Position numbers and translations under genes: made by a program | Assembly: GCF_015627125.1 (NCBI RefSeq) | Contig: NZ_VTDO01000001.1 | Location: 310,001 to 374,000, forward strand | DNA from: Acinetobacter rathckeae | Lineage (GTDB): Bacteria > Pseudomonadota > Gammaproteobacteria > Pseudomonadales > Moraxellaceae | DNA length: 64,000 bases | Direction of reading: 5' to 3' | Notes under the pieces: generated by a model | The model's input: only the letters and a program-made list of their open reading frames with translations | What the model was told of the DNA's origin: nothing | Databases searched by the model: none | Shown here: piece by piece, positions 61,183 to 64,000 of the stretch | Layout of the letters: every line of letters begins with the position of its first letter | Numbering within the stretch: the stretch's first letter is position 1

Positions 61183-64000
61183 TTAAGACATGGTCATTAG
61201 GCTGGCATTACCACCTGCGGCTGTGGTGTTAATGCTCACCGCATGTTCAATCACAAGGCGTTCTATGGCAACTTGTGGGCTATGGGGTTCTTGATGATGA
61301 ATGGAAATAATTGCCCCATCTCGGTTGGCAATCTGCTGTTGTAATGCAGACAATGCTTCAGATTCACCGTGATGTAATACAGCATCAAACTCTGCTGTAG
61401 GTAAGTCTGTAACCACGTGTATTTGTGCTTTAACCACAGTTGGTAAGTCGGCCAAGTGTTGGATGATAATTGCATCTTTTGTAATGACCGCTTGAGCATT
61501 AACTGCAAAAATCGCCAGTAGTTGGGTAATGTAGTCTTGCTCGTTATGTGCAATGCTGGCAATGCGCTTACGTGGTTGCATGGTGTATTGGTTACTTTCG
61601 CCTGTTGGGCCTTGTAGTTCGTACGTTGTTCCAACCATAAATGCTTGAGTGTCTGTAACATTAAGCGTTGGGAAAGTGTTTTTTGCCCACGCTTTAAAGC
61701 TGTTGAGTGCTTCAAAACTTGGTTTTGCACGTTCATGCAGGGCTTGTTTTACCGCAAATGGTACGGTGCTATTAAAGTCATGTGGTTGTGTGAGACGGTG
61801 TAAATACAATGGGCCACCTGCTTTTGGTCCAGTACCAGATAAACCTTCACCACCAAATGGTTGTACCCCAACCACAGCACCAACAATATTACGGTTTACA
61901 TAAAGGTTGCCTACATTTGAGTGGTTAATGACTTGTTGAATGGTGTCATCAATACGGGTATGTACGCCCATGGTTAAGCCATAACCTTTTTCATTAATGC
62001 GTTCAATCAGTTGTGGTAGTTCATTTTGCTGATAGGTAATGATGTGAAGTACAGGGCCAAAGACTTCTCGTTCTAAATCATCTAAGTTTGGTAGTTCAAT
62101 CACGGTTGGTGGTATGAATGTGCCTTGAGTTGATGCATTTTGACTGGATGCATCATCAAAAGTGTACTGATGTACTGCATAACCTTTGGTCTTCATTTTT
62201 TCAATATGACGTTGAATGGTTTGCTGTGCTTCAGCATCAATCACAGGCCCAATGTCGGTTTGTAAAAAATGAGGGTTGCCTAAACGTAGCTGTTGCATTG
62301 CACCTTTGAGCATGGTTTGAATAGATGCTGCACAGTCTTTTTGTAAGCATAAAATACGCAGAGCAGAACAGCGTTGACCTGCACTGTCAAATGCAGAGCT
62401 GACCACATCAAGCACGACTTGTTCTGTGAGTGCCGATGAGTCAACTATCATGGCATTTTGACCCCCTGTTTCTGCAATAAGTGTGACAGGGTTACCTTCA
62501 GGTGTGAGGCGTTTTGCTGTGGTTTTTTGCAAAATTTTGGCGACTTCAGTTGAACCTGTAAACATAATGCCATGAATACGTTCATCGGCACTGAGCGCTG
62601 CGCCGACGCTTGCACCATCACCTGGTAAAAATTGTAAAGTAGCTTCAGGTACACCCGCTTGATGTAGCATTTTGACGGCTTGATATGCCACAAGTGGGGT
62701 TTGTTCAGCAGGTTTTGCTAATACGCAGTTACCTGTAACCAGTGCCGCTGCAACTTGTCCTGTAAAAATCGCCAATGGGAAGTTCCACGGGCTAATACAC
62801 AGTACATTACCTAGTGGTTTAATGTTTGTATCAAATGTATGCGCTTGTTTGGCGTAGTAACGCAAGAAGTCGATGGCCTCTCTAACTTCTGCAATGGCAT
62901 TGGCATAGGTTTTACCACTTTCACGACATAACAATACCATCAGCTCTAGCAGTTGATCTTGCATCGTGTTTGCGGCTGTTTCTAAATACATCGCACGCTG
63001 TGCTGGTGTGGTGTTTGCCCAAGCGTGTTGAGTGTTTTGTGCTTGCTCTAAGGCTGTGTTGACATCTTGGATATCTGCTTCAATCACATGACCAACAATA
63101 TCTTGGTGCTGTGATGGGTTGAGGACCTCTTTTGCTGCCGTGTTGTATTCAGTTGCAGTTTTGTTTGCAATAAGAGGAGTTGCTTGCCATTGATGCTGCT
63201 GTAGTTGTTTTGCAACGTGGTTAAGCTGGGTTAAGCAGCTGTCATTTGCTAAATCAAAACCTGCTGAGTTGATGCGTCCCAAACTATAGAGGTCTTTTGG
63301 TAAGCAAATTGAGGGATGTTTTGCACCAATGACGTGTTCTTTGCTGGCTGCTGCTTCAATGTCTTGGATTGGTGATTGAATCAATTCTTCGATTTTGACC
63401 GATTTGTCTGAAATACGGTTCACGAAAGATGTATTTGCACCATTTTCAAGCAATCTACGCACCAAATAAGCAAGCAGTGTTTCATGGTTGCCCACAGGTG
63501 CATAAATACGACAAGGTACACCCAGTGCAAACACCACTTGTTTGTAAAGTGGCTCGCCCATGCCATGTAAGCATTGGAACTCGTATTGGGTTGGATAATA
63601 CTTTTCTGGTTCAGCAAGATGGTAAATGGTTGCTAATGTTTGTGCATTATGTGTTGCAAACTGTGGGTAAATGGCTTCGGGCGCTGCCAACAGCTTTTTT
63701 GCACAGGCTAAATATGACAGGTCTGTATGTACTTTACGGGTAAATACAGGGTAGTCTGACATGCCTTCTACTTGTGCTTTTTTAATTTCGCTGTCCCAAT
63801 ATGCACCTTTAACAAGGCGAATCATTAAGCGTTTTTCGCTACGTTTAGCAAGGTCTATGATGTAATCAATTAAAAAGAAACAGCGTTTTTGGTATGCTTG
63901 AATCACAAATCCAATACCATTCCAACCTGCAAGTTCAGGTTCAAAACATAAACGCTCAAGCAATTCTAAAGAGAGCTCAAGGCGTTCACTTTCTTCTGCA
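61183..64000 (-). CDS. putA: Bifunctional proline dehydrogenase / P5C dehydrogenase, C-terminal part
   Basis: Oxidises proline to glutamate. The frame stays open to the right edge, so the N-terminus is outside the window. The visible part contains the end of the FAD-dependent proline dehydrogenase barrel ([24 protein letters not shown] and R-I-Y-A-P-V-G), then an aldehyde dehydrogenase domain with [22 protein letters not shown] and the catalytic Cys in [10 protein letters not shown]-terminal tail of about 170 residues follows, as in long PutA proteins. Whether a ribbon-helix-helix repressor domain is present cannot be seen. Confidence 0.95.
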   Translation of the reverse strand, partial: AEESERLELSLELLERLCFEPELAGWNGIGFVIQAYQKRCFFLIDYIIDLAKRSEKRLMIRLVKGAYWDSEIKKAQVEGMSDYPVFTRKVHTDLSYLACAKKLLAAPEAIYPQFATHNAQTLATIYHLAEPEKYYPTQYEFQCLHGMGEPLYKQVVFALGVPCRIYAPVGNHETLLAYLVRRLLENGANTSFVNRISDKSVKIEELIQSPIQDIEAAASKEHVIGAKHPSICLPKDLYSLGRINSAGFDLANDSCLTQLNHVAKQLQQHQWQATPLIANKTATEYNTAAKEVLNPSQHQDIVGHVIEADIQDVNTALEQAQNTQHAWANTTPAQRAMYLETAANTMQDQLLELMVLLCRESGKTYANAIAEVREAIDFLRYYAKQAHTFDTNIKPLGNVLCISPWNFPLAIFTGQVAAALVTGNCVLAKPAEQTPLVAYQAVKMLHQAGVPEATLQFLPGDGASVGAALSADERIHGIMFTGSTEVAKILQKTTAKRLTPEGNPVTLIAETGGQNAMIVDSSALTEQVVLDVVSSAFDSAGQRCSALRILCLQKDCAASIQTMLKGAMQQLRLGNPHFLQTDIGPVIDAEAQQTIQRHIEKMKTKGYAVHQYTFDDASSQNASTQGTFIPPTVIELPNLDDLEREVFGPVLHIITYQQNELPQLIERINEKGYGLTMGVHTRIDDTIQQVINHSNVGNLYVNRNIVGAVVGVQPFGGEGLSGTGPKAGGPLYLHRLTQPHDFNSTVPFAVKQALHERAKPSFEALNSFKAWAKNTFPTLNVTDTQAFMVGTTYELQGPTGESNQYTMQPRKRIASIAHNEQDYITQLLAIFAVNAQAVITKDAIIIQHLADLPTVVKAQIHVVTDLPTAEFDAVLHHGESEALSALQQQIANRDGAIISIHHQEPHSPQVAIERLVIEHAVSINTTAAGGNASLMTMS

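Noticed and set aside
61263-61736. 157-aa second minus-strand frame within putA
   Set aside because: Shifted-frame shadow of the PutA C-terminal tail. PutA itself is continuous through this stretch.
1-64000. Search for CRISPR arrays, insertion sequences, prophage genes, integrases and toxin-antitoxin pairs
   Set aside because: No spaced direct repeats of CRISPR type, no transposase or integrase motifs and no terminal inverted repeats with target duplications were seen. The only perfect tandem repeat is the 46-bp unit at 14987.

Overview
The window is a contiguous piece of an AT-rich gammaproteobacterial chromosome, almost certainly Acinetobacter or a close relative in the Moraxellaceae. Genus-typical signs are the fused tyrA-aroA gene, the dat-ddc pair for 1,3-diaminopropane synthesis, the trpGDC cluster without trpE, and a TPR lipoprotein next to PBP1b. 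I cannot name the species. The content is overwhelmingly core housekeeping. I see no insertion sequence, prophage, CRISPR array, restriction system or toxin-antitoxin pair. The interest lies in regulatory signals, gene decay, small duplications and unusual domain architectures.

Layout. 1-3 kb: the end of a TPR protein, then about 1 kb without an intact gene that holds a decayed cydB-cydX remnant on the minus strand, then a PiT phosphate transporter preceded by a near-consensus Pho box. 3-8.3 kb: a SohB-like S49 protease, a HAD acid phosphatase, an L,D-transpeptidase, hemE and an abutting DUF817 membrane protein. 8.3-12.2 kb (minus): folE, an Smr-domain protein and trpGDC. 12.2-17.9 kb: a long glnA control region with a sigma-54 promoter and an NtrC-type dyad, glnA, ohrR-ohr (with a 46-bp tandem duplication), ubiCA, a small membrane protein, a DUF2726 protein and tRNA-Asn. 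18.3-27.2 kb: a four-gene MdtABC/MuxABC-type RND efflux operon with its own outer membrane factor.

27.3-37.1 kb: an LpoP-like lipoprotein with PBP1b, nadK-yeaC, a TrpD2/YbiB protein, an esterase, pheA and tyrA-aroA. Together with trpGDC, the last two put much of aromatic amino acid synthesis in one window. 37.2-41.3 kb: a SIMPL-domain protein and dat-ddc behind a long untranslated leader. 41.4-46.3 kb: pstSCAB behind Pho boxes, with a terminator-like hairpin between pstS and pstC. The two Pho signals (pit and pst) suggest joint control of low- and high-affinity phosphate uptake.

46.4-54 kb: a NadM-type adenylyltransferase, a YceI protein, a Bcp-type peroxiredoxin, a small secreted Cys protein, queE, dapD, a small beta-barrel protein and metQNI. 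54-64 kb (minus): putA (its N-terminus runs off the right edge), trmA, a small Cys protein, prmA, a zinc-ribbon membrane protein, fis, purH and purD. No single gene cluster reads as a new defence or biosynthetic system. The best leads are the dat-ddc leader, the Pho box on pit, an inverted pair of Pho-like elements around the SIMPL/dat/ddc block, the cydBX remnant and the Ser/Thr tract in an RND pump.
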